From: Eleusine coracana subsp. coracana
Lineage: Eukaryota > Streptophyta > Magnoliopsida > Poales > Poaceae
Direction: 5' to 3'
Length of the DNA: 64,000 nt
Assembly (NCBI GenBank): GCA_032690845.1
Contig: CM064433.1
Span: 33,602,658-33,666,657 of the forward strand
Shown: piece after piece, positions 20,720 to 32,107 of the stretch
How the letters are laid out: each line of letters starts with the position of its first letter
Numbering within the stretch: position 1 is the stretch's first letter
Translations under genes and position numbers: made by a program
The notes under the pieces: model-generated
The model's database searches: none
What the model saw: the letters and a program-made list of their open reading frames with translations, nothing else
What the model was told of the DNA's origin: nothing

Positions 20720-23700
20720 AATTCCACCTATCTTTTTGCCGCCCTTTCCTTTCTTTAAAGCATTATCCCTTAGCTGTTTTGCAGTAACGAATGTTGCCGA
20801 TGTCGTATTTGCAACTGTCGTATTTGTAGCTGTACTTCTTGTAGTCCGAGCACCGTTTGCCCTTGATATATCATCGACTTCAGATTGCACTGGGTTGGTT
20901 GGAGTGTTTTCCTGGGAACAAAAAAGTTTGAAGGAAATAATTAGGCGCCATTTTGTTTAGTATCTGATGATAGCACTAAAAGCTTGTTAATTCACAAACA
21001 ACCTGATCTGAAGGGACCTCATGTTGTGTGGTTGGCTCAACTACTTGAGTATTCGTGTTTGTTGCAGCTGCCGCCACCTCTGCCACTTCAGTGACATTGT
21101 TGTTTGCCTGGACAAATGTTGGTTGGAGAATCTATGAAACATGCACACAAGTAGATATAGTACCCAAGGAAAAATAGGCATTCAGAATCTGGCTTGACTA
21201 GTACCTGCTCAAATGTTGTCTGTCCATGTGCTGCTTGCATCATCGATAGGAACTCTTGCCTATGCGCTTGTAAATCAGCCTCCCTTGCCTTTTTCAGCTC
21301 ATCAATCTGTCGTGCATGTTCTATCCTTTCTGCTTCCCTCTCAGCTTCATATGTGGTCATTTGTTCATCTAGCTGACCAAATGATTCCATGAGCTCTAGG
21401 TGTTCCTGATGTAGTTGCTCCTCCACACAAATGTTTTCCAGGCGATCAGCATTCAGCAGCTCCCTTCTAGTTGGGTTCTTTGCCAGGTACCCATTACCAT
21501 GCAACCTGGTTGATTTGCACTCTGTGACTGCCTGGTATGCCTTCTGGAAAATTTCATTCTTTTCCTATAAGGTGATGAAGTTTTCCTCCAAATTTGATTC
21601 CACCTCAGAGATAAGGCTGCTTGCTTTCTCCTAACATTTACAAGTCACAGATGGAGGAGTTAGTTGCAGAAGAAATTGCATGCTTTCGCTATTTTCATGG
21701 AGTATAGTAAGTCATGTACAAATTCAATAGGAACTCACATAGACATCCCTGGATTTTTGGTCTTTCCATTGCCCATCCTTGCTGTGAGTTATGAACCAAA
21801 GTTCCATATCATTGGGCTCCTCACCACTTTCTGGGTCTCTCTGAGATGCCAGGAAAATAACAAATTAGTAAATCATCATGCAAGAAAGCCTGTAGATGTG
21901 CACTTCCTGTTATTACCTTCTCATAGCTACACTGAGCATAAGGCTTAGCGCCTGACAAATGTGTGGTCTTTTTTTGGCCTCGAATCCTAGAATTTTCTAT
22001 GCTCCTTGCCTACAGAGTGCATAGATATGAACAATAATCTTAATGACCCAGACATATCCATTTATATGAAAGTGGTATTGTCAATAATAGTAATTAAGTG
22101 GAAACAAACCTTGAATTTGGCAGTCCTAAAATACTGCAACAGATTGTGCCATTCAACAATATCTAATTCTGCAGGCTTATTTAACATTCTCTCGCGGTAG
22201 CTGTTATATGCCTTTGCTGTAGCACTGAAAGTTGAACGCCATCCTTTGTAACGCTCCCTAGCAATGACCCATATGATTGTCCTTGACTTGTAATTATCCT
22301 CAATGTCCCACCTAGTCTGTTATAAAATTACAAGAACAAGCAAATACTAGGTCAGTTCTTATGGTAGTGTATTATCAAAATGTATACACAAGCAAACATG
22401 ATTATTACCAATATATCACTTGCTATTGATTCTTTAACTTCATCATGGATCTCTTTCCATGATCTCACTCCAATAAGTGGCGCACTTTTCCTCATAAACA
22501 ATACTACTTCATCAGTGAACGAGCGGTAGTTCTCACCTACTGGTCCTCCAAGTCTGGAGAACTCAACTTTCATCTTCTGATTGGCCGCCTTGATTCTCTT
22601 GGAGATTGCCTTCAAGCCTTTTAGAGGACCACGTCCTCTTTTCTTCCCATTTTCTAAACATATTCCCACATGAACAAACTATAATACTCTGTATATATAT
22701 ATATATATATATATCACATGAAACAGAAACAAGATTAATTCCTAATGAACACAACTTACCATTTCCTTGCCCCTGTGTGGAACGGCGAGCTTGAGATGGT
22801 GCTTGCACTAGAGGTGTTGGGTTGCTATCTTGACTGGAATGTACCTGACTGCTAGAATGCAAAAAAAAATCTACAAACAATATTATCACATGATCAGCTA
22901 GCATAATGTTGTGAAGTTTGAGAGTGAAGAATGGTAATTAAATTGACAATTAGGAGAGGGATATTACTGATGTCAAGTTTTCCTTCAACACCCAATCATT
23001 CTTGGTATGTCTTGATTGTGTCCTCCCTGTAGATATCTTCAAATTCTGAAAAGGAATGATAACATCAGTCAGAAGTGCATTGAAAAAACCTTGTATGTAT
23101 TGGGCTGCATCATATATAACTCACCCATGGATTGGTCCCTTGTATGCAGATAATGTAGCCAATCTTTGTATGCATGTAATTCTGATTCGTCAAGTTCTCT
23201 TCTTCAACAAGATCTGAGCTAATTGCTCTGTATTTAATTGGTGTAATGGCCACACATTGCTCTGCCAATGGATTCTTCGACAATACTAATCTGAGCTCCC
23301 TCTCTTCATCATTACTATCTACCATTCTTAATGCATCAACATCACAGTTGATATCATTTAGTGTTGCTGTTGCAGGATTATCAGGATTTCTCTTCTTGTA
23401 GTACATGTAGTCCCTGGACCCATACCCCAACTTTGCTTTCATTGTTGTCAAGTTACCCAGCGTGATTTGACTCTTGTCAACTCTATATGCCTTAACAAAT
23501 TGTTCTCCCTCCTCACTTCCCTTGCAAACGACATACACAAGCCATGTATCATCTGTTCTGCATATTTAGAGAAGCATTTCAATTTTGTGCAGGGAATCGA
23601 TCACGGGGACAAATGCATGCAAGCCATGGGCCTTAGTACTAGGGTATAATCCAAAGCACGTGCGCGCTCTCAGATTCGAACTGAGACAAAGGCAGGAAAT

Positions 23701-23917
23701 CTTCAGGATCTCGAGAGTCGTCCCGGCCAGCAACTTCGTCGTATGATCTACGTGATGGTCCTTGGGACGACGGCGACACAAAGAGCGAAGCCGCCGCCCT
23801 AGGCCTGCAAGACGGTGGTGTGAACATTGGAGGTAGCATCGCCGATGCCATCGAAGGCGTGTGCAATGATGTCGATGAGGAATTGGTTCCCCTCGCGGCC
23901 TCGCTCGACGCCGGCAT
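20720..23917 (-). CDS. CACTA accessory protein of the Ptta/En-Spm (TNPA-like) type
   Basis: This is a multi-exon minus-strand gene. The first exon (about 23917-23690) encodes an alanine/serine-rich N-terminus. The second (from an acceptor near 23556) reads DDTWLVYVVCKG and then a PB1-like segment with KAKLGYGSRDYMYYKKR. A proline/glutamine exon follows (about 22850-22760). The Ptta/En-Spm core (about 22650-22110) has RGRGPLKGLK, GGPVGENYRSF and SRTIIWVIARERYKGWRSTF. Later exons carry NDMELWFITHSKDG and a charged coiled coil (21504-21200: MTTYEAEREAERIEHARQ). The last exons lie near 21120-21003 and 20910-20730. Proteins of this family bind the subterminal repeats and assist transposition. One in-frame TAG near 21575 may break it, or an unrecognised intron may remove it. 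Exon borders are estimates. Confidence 0.7.
22692..22714. repeat. (TA)n microsatellite in an intron
   Basis: About eleven TA units lie within an intron of the TNPA-like gene. Confidence 0.9.
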
Positions 23918-24056
23918 CCTCTTTGCCTGCGTGGGGGAACGCGATCGCGAAAACCACCTTGTCGCCGGCGGCGCCTGTATATGCCTAACTGATGTGATGG
24001 GATTAGGGAGGCTAAGATGCAGTCAAGTTGATAATGCAGCTTTTAGGCTTCAATGT

Positions 24057-24405
24057 GGGCCTAGGGATGGTGTGGCGCGCGGTAGTATGGTGCGGAACAA
24101 AAGTTTCGGATGGAAAAATCGGCGCCACTTATTTTTAGAACAAAAAATTTAGGGACGAGTTTAGTGATCAATCACTGACTCGTGGGCCCAGGGATGGTGT
24201 CGCGTGGTAGTATGGCGTGGGAAAAAATGTTTCAGATGGAAAAATCGGCGCCACTTATTTTTGGAACAAAAATTTTAGGGACGAGTTTAGTGATCAATCA
24301 CTGACTCGTGGGCCCCGACATCACTAGACCCACGCGTTAGAGAGCCAAACTAACGCCCCAGCATCACTAGACCCACGCGTTAGAGAGCCAAACTACCGCC
24401 CCATT
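24057..24405. repeat. Tandem duplications (127 bp x2 and 43 bp x2)
   Basis: Units of 127 bp start at 24057 and 24184 (core acgagtttagtgatcaatca). They are followed by two 43-bp units starting at 24319 and 24362 (core catcactagacccacgcg). They mark the start of the segment between the two transposase genes and could be the edge of captured DNA. Confidence 0.85.
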
Positions 24406-25200
24406 TGAGTGAAATTGTTAAAATGTTCTGTCATTCCCCTTCCTAGTTAGATTGAACTCTTTAAATTTAAAATTTCAAACGTTAACAAATTCATGTTGTT
24501 TTTAGGCTATTGAATGTTTTCAAAATAAAAAGTCATCAATAACAAAGTTGTAGAACTCATCAAGTTCTACAAACTTTATGTAAGTCACTAATCCATTTGA
24601 CAAAGTTTTAATCCTACAAATATAGAATTTTCAAAGTTGTTAACTAAAAGCCAGTTTTTGTTAGCCGTAAATGATTTCATCCAAAAAAGTCATGAATACC
24701 AAACTTTCATAACTCATCGAGATGTACAATATTTATTTAGGACTTTATTTTCATTTGACAAAGTGGAAGTGTACATTGCTCATTAATCCTAGATTCACTC
24801 ACAAGATTTAAGAAACTATGTTGGAGACTTGTCAAGTTTGCACTACATGTTACTACCACTTTTGAAAATGACCAAATGACCTAAATAAATATTGTAGATC
24901 ATGATGAGATATGAAATTGGGTATTCATCAACTATCCATTTGGCATCAGTTAGTGTATGAACATATTGCTGGTAGTTGTCATTTATTTAAATTCAAAAAT
25001 TGGATTGTGGAAACAGACTCACACGAGAATATATTTCAACATAGTAGCATTAATAAGTTGCATAAAAGAATATAACATAATTTTATGAAGGTGTAGGAAA
25101 AAAAATGACACATTTTGAAGTTCGTGTGAGGGAGAAAGACTAGTTACAAATTGTATACAGAGATTGAAAAGAAAAATGGTTCTTCCATTTGTGTTCATGC
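24406..25200. other. AT-rich spacer inside the CACTA element
   Basis: No coding signal is seen. The sequence has recurring phrases such as cttgtcaagtttgcac and catttgacaaagt, suggesting old internal repeats. Confidence 0.35.
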
Positions 25201-25335
25201 GTCTCGTGCGCCTGGATTTGGTGGGTCCCACATGTCATTTGGTGCGTCTCGTGCGCATGGATTCGGTGGGTCCCACATGTCATTTGGTGCGTCTGGGACG
25301 CCTGGATTTAGTGTGTCCCACTTGTTATTTGGCAA
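25201..25335. repeat. 45-bp repeat, three copies
   Basis: Units start at 25201, 25246 and 25291 with the core ggtgggtcccacatgtcatt. Because 45 is a multiple of three, frames on both strands stay open and produce a 15-residue repeat; this is a by-product of the DNA repeat, not a sign of a protein. Confidence 0.85.
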
Positions 25336-25689
25336 GTTCCATTTGTGTGTCGGTTTCCTTTCCCAATTCCCCTTTGTTGTCCCCTGTGTTAGTTGGCCCA
25401 TTTGGAAATAGGCCCATGTCATCGCTAAGCGTTAGGGGCGTCCCTTAACTTCCATCGACGTCGTTTCCTTTTCATCTTCATTAACGCTCTCGCGCCACTC
25501 CCTCCCGCACAAACCCTCGAAGGAGTTGCCACAACCTTCCTGATACCGAGCAATCGCAGGGTGGTTTCAAGCCAGCGACGCGCGGATTAGGACCGTTGAG
25601 TATTTCGCTTTCTACATTGGAGATTTTCCCCTGCTTTCATTTCACATTTTACTCACCGCGGGAGGGATTGGGGGATAGTTACTGTAGAC

Positions 25690-25914
25690 ATGGAGACCAA
25701 GAGGGCTCACGATGAAGGGACCTCAGAAGAGCCCTTGCCGGATTCACATCGCCGGAGCACCACTACGACATGTGCGACACCACTCAATGCCGGAGATGAC
25801 TCCGCCGTGGCGTCCTCTTCTTCTTTCCAGCAAGGGGTGGATGAAGGTGACGAGAGGGGCCATGGAGTACAGGAAGTTGAAGAGGAAGTCGAAGAGGAAG
25901 CTCCACTTCAATAG
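25690..25914 (+). CDS. Short acidic ORF upstream of the captured F-box fragment
   Basis: A 74-codon frame starting at an ATG encodes a hydrophilic, acidic peptide (GVQEVEEEVEEEAPLQ at the C-terminus) rich in serine and threonine. It lies 430 bp before the F-box fragment on the same strand and could be a leader exon or the N-terminus of a captured gene. I recognise no family. Neighbouring minus-strand frames are shadows of it. Confidence 0.3.
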   Translation: METKRAHDEGTSEEPLPDSHRRSTTTTCATPLNAGDDSAVASSSSFQQGVDEGDERGHGVQEVEEEVEEEAPLQ

Positions 25915-26345
25915 TATGATACGCCTCTTCTCTGCAAAAATCATAATATTGTTGTGTTAGATTGAATTTTCCTTTGTGCCGCAAAGACAGAGTATATGCT
26001 CTATGTTCAGAAATTAGTAGATGCAGAGTGGGTGTTAGGAAGCATTATAGTATGGTTTTGGTACAGAGAATTCATTGATAGAAGAAAATGAAACTGCAAC
26101 ACCTAGTTAAACTGCAACATCATAGTGTCTGTATGCCCCTTAATAATTATGTATTAATTAATGTACAGTCTGATCTTGATAAATATACCATATTTGATAA
26201 GATCATTATAGTTTCCCCAACTGAATTTGGGCAGATGTGATTATAGTTTCCCCAACTCAAAACCAAACAATAGCATTATAGTTTTCTCATTCTATGATCG
26301 TGATTCTGTTGTCTTTGGTGTTTAATTTATTATCTGCATCTAGAG

Positions 26346-27045
26346 TTGTCTGTGTGCTGCTTTACAGTGGCTGCCATTGTCTTTTTCAATTATGGTTCTC
26401 TCGGCCATATTACCTCCGACCTAGCCATGATGATTATGGAGAGATCTACTGCCAATTCTATTGGACTGTTGCGGTTATGTGTCAGTTGTGGTCCGTTTAG
26501 GAACGCGGTCAAGTATTCTGGTCGACCTGATCTACTCCGATCCAGTGCTCCCATCCTCATCACTTCACACTTCGGCGAGGGTACTTGGTCGGCTGAGAGG
26601 GATGTCATGGCTGGTGAGTTTGGAATGCATGACATTGTAGAGGGTTCATCATTCCAATGTCAGTCGGATTTGCTGAGAGGTCACTCATGGGTTGGGGGAA
26701 AGGATGATTGGCTGGTGACGTTGGATCCAAATCTGAATTTGGCACTTGTCAATTTGATAAACACAGGTTTCATCTCGCTTCCTTCTCTAGCAGCAGTCCC
26801 GCTAATTAGCAATCTGAGAAACAATGTTGGCTATGATACGAATAGACCTTTTTTGAAGAGGGTTGTGTTGGCTAGGACTCCAAGGCATCCCTCTAGATAT
26901 CTTGTGATTTCCATCGTGGCATGGGACTTGATTTTCCTCACACGGCTTGGGGAGGATTCTTGGGTGAATGTGCGTTGTCCACCTGTAGGATGGAATGGAC
27001 TTTGTGATGCAGTTCTAGTCGGCAACAGCTTGGTGGTACCATATG
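26346..27045 (+). pseudogene. Captured F-box / KIB1-4 (DUF295) gene fragment
   Basis: The open plus frame (273 codons to 27167) has an F-box-like start (GHITSDLAMMIMERS followed by LLRLCVSCGPFRNAV) and then the KIB1-4 beta-propeller signature: SDLLRGHSWVGGKDDWLVTLD, INTGFISLPSL, RVVLARTPRHPSRYLVISIV, and GEDSWVNVRCPPVGW. Grass genomes hold large families of such genes. Homology stops near 27045; the last 40 codons are the antisense of the TNP2 gene. Intact family members run on for roughly 100 residues more. This is a host gene piece carried by the CACTA element. The frame has no internal stop, so a chimeric transcript could be translated. Confidence 0.75.
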
Positions 27046-28144
27046 GAGTATGTAACATTTTGCATCCCAAAGGGATTGAAGCCATCAGAAGCAAGACCCA
27101 GCCCAATATTTCGACCTTCTCCTTCAAACCATTCATATTCTTTATCCACATGCTTCCATGCAGGTGAGTCAGCAGGGTGACGCATTTTTCTATCATTGAC
27201 CAATTTTTTTTATGTCATTGCATTTCCTCTAATAACTGCTTGGACATATACATTCTTTGAAGCCGAGGAATAAGTGGAAAGTAGCGTAGGATCTTAACTG
27301 GTAACCTCTTCGTCTTTACAGAGGATTTCTCTACAAGTCCCCACCTAGACTCCCCACAAACGGGACATTCCTCCAGCTTTGCATTTTCCTTAAAAAACAA
27401 GACACAATCATTCTTACATGCATGTATCTTGATATAATCCAGGCCTAGGTCTTGTACCACCCTTTTCACTTTATCCAACGAGTCAGGGATACAATGGCTT
27501 TCAGGGAGAACCTTTGAGAACAGTTTTAGTATGGCCTCTAATGCTGAGTTACTAATTCCGTACAAGCACTTTATCTAAAAAAGTAGCACTATGAAAGATA
27601 CCTTAGTTGCATCTTTGCATCCTGGATACAATTCCTTCTTTGCCTCCTCTAATAGTTTCAAAAAAATCTCTGCATCCTTATTTGGCTTCTCACCATCATC
27701 TATGATTTGTCCATGTATGGTGCCACTGATAATGTTTCTAATTAGAGTATTAGTGGCAGCAGGGTCATCGTCAGCTTCTTCATCGTCTTCTCCAAAATAC
27801 AGTGCTGAGTCATCTTCATGTTCTTCTCTTATACCAGTATTGAGATCAGCACCGACACCATGATTCACACGACCCTCGGCTAATGATGAACAAGTTGGGC
27901 CTTCCAATAATTCATTATTGATGAAACAATCAGCAAACCCTCTAGTAACTAAATGAACCTGAATCTGAAACACGTCATGATATCTTATCATGCATTGACA
28001 TGTAGCACATGGGCACGCATCAGATCCACCAGCTCTTCCCGATAATGATGTGCCAAAGTTTGCAATAAAATTCCTGAAATTCGTCTTCCACTCCTCTGAA
28101 TGTTGAGGCAGCCGCATCCAACTTCTATCTTCATGTGATGCCAT
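27015..28144 (-). pseudogene. TNP2-type CACTA transposase, N-terminal third, broken
   Basis: The minus-strand gene starts at 28144 with the transposase-associated domain (DRSWMRLPQHSEEWKTNF, then CPCATCQCMIR with its zinc-binding cysteines). It continues through LYPGCKDATKVSFIV, an in-frame TAG near 27575, then a segment to 27215 with IHACKNDCVLF and ECPVCGESRW. A TGA replaces a tryptophan codon at about 27212 and a frame shift in an A-run follows. The next frame continues as MRHPADSPAWKHVD and LASDGFNPFG. The gene ends abruptly at TYSIW near 27045, where the captured F-box fragment joins in the opposite direction. The catalytic region is absent, so no transposase can be made. Confidence 0.88.
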
Positions 28145-28763
28145 TAATTAATCTGCATGCATGTTTGCAACGAGAGAGAGATCATGATCTAGCATGTATA
28201 TAAACTATGGCTATTCCGTAACTAAGGGCCGAGAAGCAATGGTAGATCAAACAAGAAATATAGATTCAAAAGACTTGAGCCTGACCAGGGTTGAGGCAGA
28301 AGTAGTCCACACGATCAGGCAGGGCGTGCGCCGCGGATTCCCATACAATTGGACTCGATCGGGGGACGGCAGACTCTAGGCGCGCGCAGGATGGAGTCGC
28401 ACCTTGCTCAGCGGTGATTTCTTGATCATAGAGGAAGAAAGAGATCAGTTCGACGAGCGCCGGCCACCAGGCCAGCGATGGGTAAAAGGCAAGCCAAGGG
28501 ATCAACTCCTGTATCGATTATTGCAGGTCCACCTGTAGGAAAAACAATCGTTGACATAGACAATTTTAAGTGCAACCAAGGCAGACTTCATTGCAATAAG
28601 TCTGTTACAATTGCAACGACTACGATCAGTAGGGCAACCACGCACATTCATGGCAATTCATACATGCTTTTGCATGTTTCGGTGCCATAGTACCCCCCTA
28701 TTGCATCCAAATGTGTGGTGTAGCCTTAAGGTAACGTGGTATTAGGGGGAAAACGTAGTAGTG
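28145..28763. other. Right subterminal region of the 9.3-kb CACTA element
   Basis: This holds the presumed 5' leader of TNP2 (28145-28480) and then a dense array of short tgcaat / ttgcaac motifs in both orientations (28560-28720). It ends in the inverted CACTA terminus. No other gene is seen. Confidence 0.6.
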
Positions 28764-28766
28764 TTT

Positions 28767-29128
28767 GCAGCCTGTGAGGATCTCCTAAACGCCATAACTT
28801 CTTCATTTGGACTCCAAATTAGACGTTTCATATATCCATTTTGATTGGCTCGACGAGGGCTTCATCATGGAGACTTCGAATCTGCAGGTTGGCCTCTTCT
28901 TCATGGACTATTAAGCTCTTCTTTGCTTCTTTAGGAAAAATCAGCCAGAATGCATAGAAAATACTCCTACAACCTACAAAACTCATCTAAACACCAAAAT
29001 TATGAAATAAAAGTTATTAGCCTTAATTTAAACAACTTTGGCCATATCAAGCCTGCCAAAACCAGATGCTCTGGTTTGGAAAACCAGAAGGTCCAGTTTT
29101 CCTAGAATGCTAATTTTGATCATCAACA
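28767..29128 (-). repeat. Right (5') LTR, second part
   Basis: The 362 bp continue the LTR split by the CACTA insertion and align with 10940-11301. The LTR ends in CAACA at 29128. Confidence 0.9.
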
Positions 29129-29140
29129 TGCACCATGCAA

Positions 29141-29426
29141 GGGCATGTTTGGATCCATGGAAAATGGCTAAAATTAATAGGTTTAGCCATTCTTTTTGCC
29201 AAATGGATCCAAACATGTGGGCAAATGACAGCAAAATGAAATGACAAATAGCTAAAAGAATTTGACACTCAAGAGACCCTAAAAGGTACTAAATCTTAAC
29301 TCACTCACTCATGCATGTGCTAAAGCTTAGTCATTTGCTATGGATCCAAACATAAAAGGGCTAAAGTTTAACCTGCACTTTTAGCCCCTAAACTTTTGCC
29401 CATGGTAAATACATCCAAATAGGCCC
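29141..29426. mobile_element. MITE with GGGCMTRTTTGGAT ends, 286 bp
   Basis: The left end gggcatgtttggatcc and the inverted right end gggcctatttggatgt form imperfect terminal repeats. Flanking triplets caa and taa may be the target duplication, pointing to a Tourist/PIF-like family. The unit B paralog at about 43712 lacks this insert. Inner copies of ggatccaaaca allow additional folding. Confidence 0.65.
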
Positions 29427-31995
29427 TAAGCTTCGCTCTGCCATCACGCGCCACCGTCTAGATGCATTAGCATTGACAGTTCTGCGCTGTGCAGTGCACG
29501 TCCCTAGTGCCTGCTGCTTAGGCTACCAAATTCTGTAGGGAGTCAAGATTTGAGGGATATTAGCTGACTAGTCATGACTAACTAGTCATGGCTAGCGGTG
29601 GTGGTTCACGTCTGCCAGCGTCGACAGACAAACAGACGATGCAATGCTTTGCTTCGGTGCGTGCGTGAAGTTTTTTTTTCATGCAACATTTGTTTCGTAT
29701 TTTTTATTTTTGTTATTCTCGGTTTGGAGGCATCTGCTGGTGGGTGGGCCATACTTCGTACTGGCGTCATGTGAATGCCAGGTGGAGGCAATACACTAGT
29801 GAAGTACTCCCTCCGGATTTAAATTATTGATATAGTTAACTTTATTAGTTACGTTTGACCATTCGTCTTATTTAAAAAATTTAAAAAATTATCAAATATA
29901 TTGCTATGATTTGTTTTATTATTAAACAAAGTTTTAACCTACTTTATAATTTTTATATTTAAATAAATATTTTAAATAAGGTGAATAATCAAACATAACT
30001 AAAAAAATCAACTGCCTCAATAATTAAAATTCGGAGGGAGTAACTAGTTGCAATAAGAATAGTAATTTTATTTGTAACTTAAAAACAGGCAGATGCCTAT
30101 ATAGTATTGTTGCATGAAAGAATTCAGTGCATTTCGAAGCACAACTATATGTCCAGAGTTCTTTCTCTATTTTTGTTTTGTTATAGAAAACTTTCTAAGA
30201 TATCTTATATCTTCTCAAGATCAATCCGACCTAGTCTTTTAGAGTCGCTCATAGAGACAGGGTGTGCGTTTCTAGAAATAGGTGTTTGCGTCTGTACTAT
30301 ATAAATGTTTAAGAAAATAGAATACAATACGATGATACCAAAGCCGAACGGAGAAAAGAATACATAGATTGGGCGATCCATGTTCCTTCTCTCATCCACT
30401 ATTTCTGGAAAGAGAAACCTACATAGCTAAGAAAAAATACGATAAACAAAGATTGCCCACCCTACTTCCTAAGCATTGAGACGCTCACAAAAATTACATT
30501 CCCAAAATAGTCAATTTGGTTCATTTTTTCCTTTGAAAGCAATCAATTTGGTTCCTAAAAAGGCATCCCATGCTTAATATGGCCCCTAGTTTAGGTTTAT
30601 CCCTTCAATTCATTAGACTCTAGATACATTTGGTCGATAATTTACTTCACATGTTTATTGTTACTCTATCTTTTAACAACCAATATACGACCTGAAAGCT
30701 AGAAAGTCTTCCCATCTCCTTTGGGAACTTTAACAGTAAGCCTAGCCGCAAAAGCTATGAAACCATGCAACACAATCTGGCGCTGCATTGTGAGTGAATA
30801 GGAGCTATGCTTTCTTGCCTACACATAAAATAATATAGAAGTGAATTAGTCTCTAAAATTTCGCTCAAGGCTTCACATTGTCTATGTAACTTAGGTTTAT
30901 CCGGACAAGGTATCAACTATAAGTTCCATTGATTGACTTAGTGTTAATATTTTATATGATAAAAATCTTTTACCAACAGTTTTATTCTACAAAAACTAAG
31001 TGGTACACCAAATGCATTTAGTTTGGATGGCACCATTAGAATACTATGATTGACTTCAAGGGTTTGTGAGTGATGTTGTCCATAGCAAATTGTCTTATGA
31101 TACTGTCTGCACCATTGCATTTCCCTCCATAAAACTCTTCAGAGAAGATAGAGCCATCTATATTAATTTTTCTAATTCCTTGAATACCACTTGCAATATT
31201 ATTTCTAGTAGCATAATACCCATGCTTTGCCACAAAATAAAAATGTCAGTTTGATTAAATTGCACTAAAATGAAGATTAAAGATGTAAAACCAAATAATT
31301 AATCATGATGTCATGTGTCAAATAAAAATTAGTTCTCATTTTTTCTATGTGAAGTCTGTGACAACAATTCCCGGCATCCTATGGGCTTCAGTGGACTTGA
31401 ATGTAGTTTTTCTTTATGTTCTCTGTGACATGCTCTAGGGTCTATCTGAGATTCATTAAAATTTCATTCTCTCTTTCTCTCTCTGATACCTTAGCCAAAG
31501 GCCCATTAGCTAACAACGCGGCCAGCCACAAGTAGAAACTCTCTCTCTCTCTCTCCCCCCCCCCCCCTCTAAGGTTGGCCCCGATGGCTCCAACACCGGC
31601 ATCCTCCACATAGCCAAAAGTGTTGAGTTCGTGATCTAGTCAAGCACGCGGAGCCATAGAGACCTGCTGTAGATCAAACCGAGGGGGTGGAGGAGGACAG
31701 GATAGATCGGCATCTGTTGCAGAACGCCAGTCAAAGGAGTAACCAAGTGTTTTCAATATTCTTCTGTATCGAGTGAGAATGGAGAAACAGGGGGACATGT
31801 GTGGCTTGGGTGCCATGGGCCCACCTGTCAGCGTGGGGGGGGGGGGGGATAAGGAACCAGCACCACCATTAAAGCTACCAATTTGTGTTTTAAAAGTAGT
31901 ATATATTGTTTTCCAACTGTATCTTTGTGTGGTGATTTTATTGTTTTGGATGATGGTTGAAATATTTTTAAGTGAAACCTACAAGTTCATTTTCT
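29427..31995. repeat. Segmental repeat unit A, part 2
   Basis: The sequence aligns with 43735-45770 and 49690-49790 of unit B for most of its length (for example ctgcttaggctaccaaattctg, cttctcaagatcaatccgacct and catgggcccacctgtc). Differences include a Stowaway MITE at 29807, a CT microsatellite followed by a C-run at 31525-31568 and a G-run at 31837-31850. After about 31850 the homology stops, and the cysteine-rich peptide gene found in units B and C is absent. No gene is supported within it. Confidence 0.75.
29807..30040. mobile_element. Stowaway-type MITE, 234 bp
   Basis: Ends are CTCCCTCCGG and inverted CTCCCTCCGA, flanked by TA on both sides (29805-29806, 30041-30042). The unit B paralog near 44113 shows one TA and no insert. 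It has no coding capacity. Confidence 0.9.
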
Positions 31996-32107
31996 TTTTT
32001 TTAGATAATGGATAACTTACATAAGTTTCCGGCTTTTTGCATACATGATGCATATAGCCATAGTCACATTATTACAGTATAGAGAACCTCGGAACAATGA
32101 AAGAAAA

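Larger units (their letters stand above)
19467..28763. mobile_element. CACTA (En/Spm) element, 9297 bp, nested in an LTR
   Basis: The ends are CACTACTAGATTTTCCCCC and the inverted CACTACTACGTTTTCCCCC, flanked by a three-base ttt duplication (19464-19466, 28764-28766). Subterminal regions at 19480-20340 and 28505-28760 carry many short ttgcaac / attgccacc repeats. The element contains a TNPA/Ptta-type gene (minus), a block of tandem repeats, a captured F-box/KIB1-4 gene fragment (plus) and the N-terminal third of a TNP2 transposase (minus). The catalytic body of TNP2 is missing, so it is non-autonomous. Removing it restores a continuous LTR, which fixes both boundaries. Confidence 0.93.
10423..29128 (-). 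mobile_element. Tat-like Ty3/gypsy LTR retrotransposon with nested CACTA
   Basis: The element lies on the minus strand between LTRs beginning TGTTGAC and ending AACA. Flanks agcac (10418-10422) and tgcac (29129-29133) match in four of five bases and are the probable target duplication. Without the nested CACTA element it is about 9.4 kb. The order from right to left is LTR, primer-binding site, gag, protease, reverse transcriptase, RNase H, a second archaeal-type RNase H, integrase, polypurine tract and LTR. The second RNase H marks the Tat lineage. Coding parts are spread over different frames with several stops, so the element cannot encode its own movement. Confidence 0.9.

Noticed and set aside
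25151..25448. Repetitive 15-residue protein on both strands
   Set aside because: The pattern follows from a 45-bp DNA repeat whose period is divisible by three.
31773..32015. 80-codon frame in unit A ending near the LINE as a relic of the peptide gene
   Set aside because: It matches unit B only in the non-coding gggcccacctgtc region; nothing corresponds to the signal peptide or cysteines.
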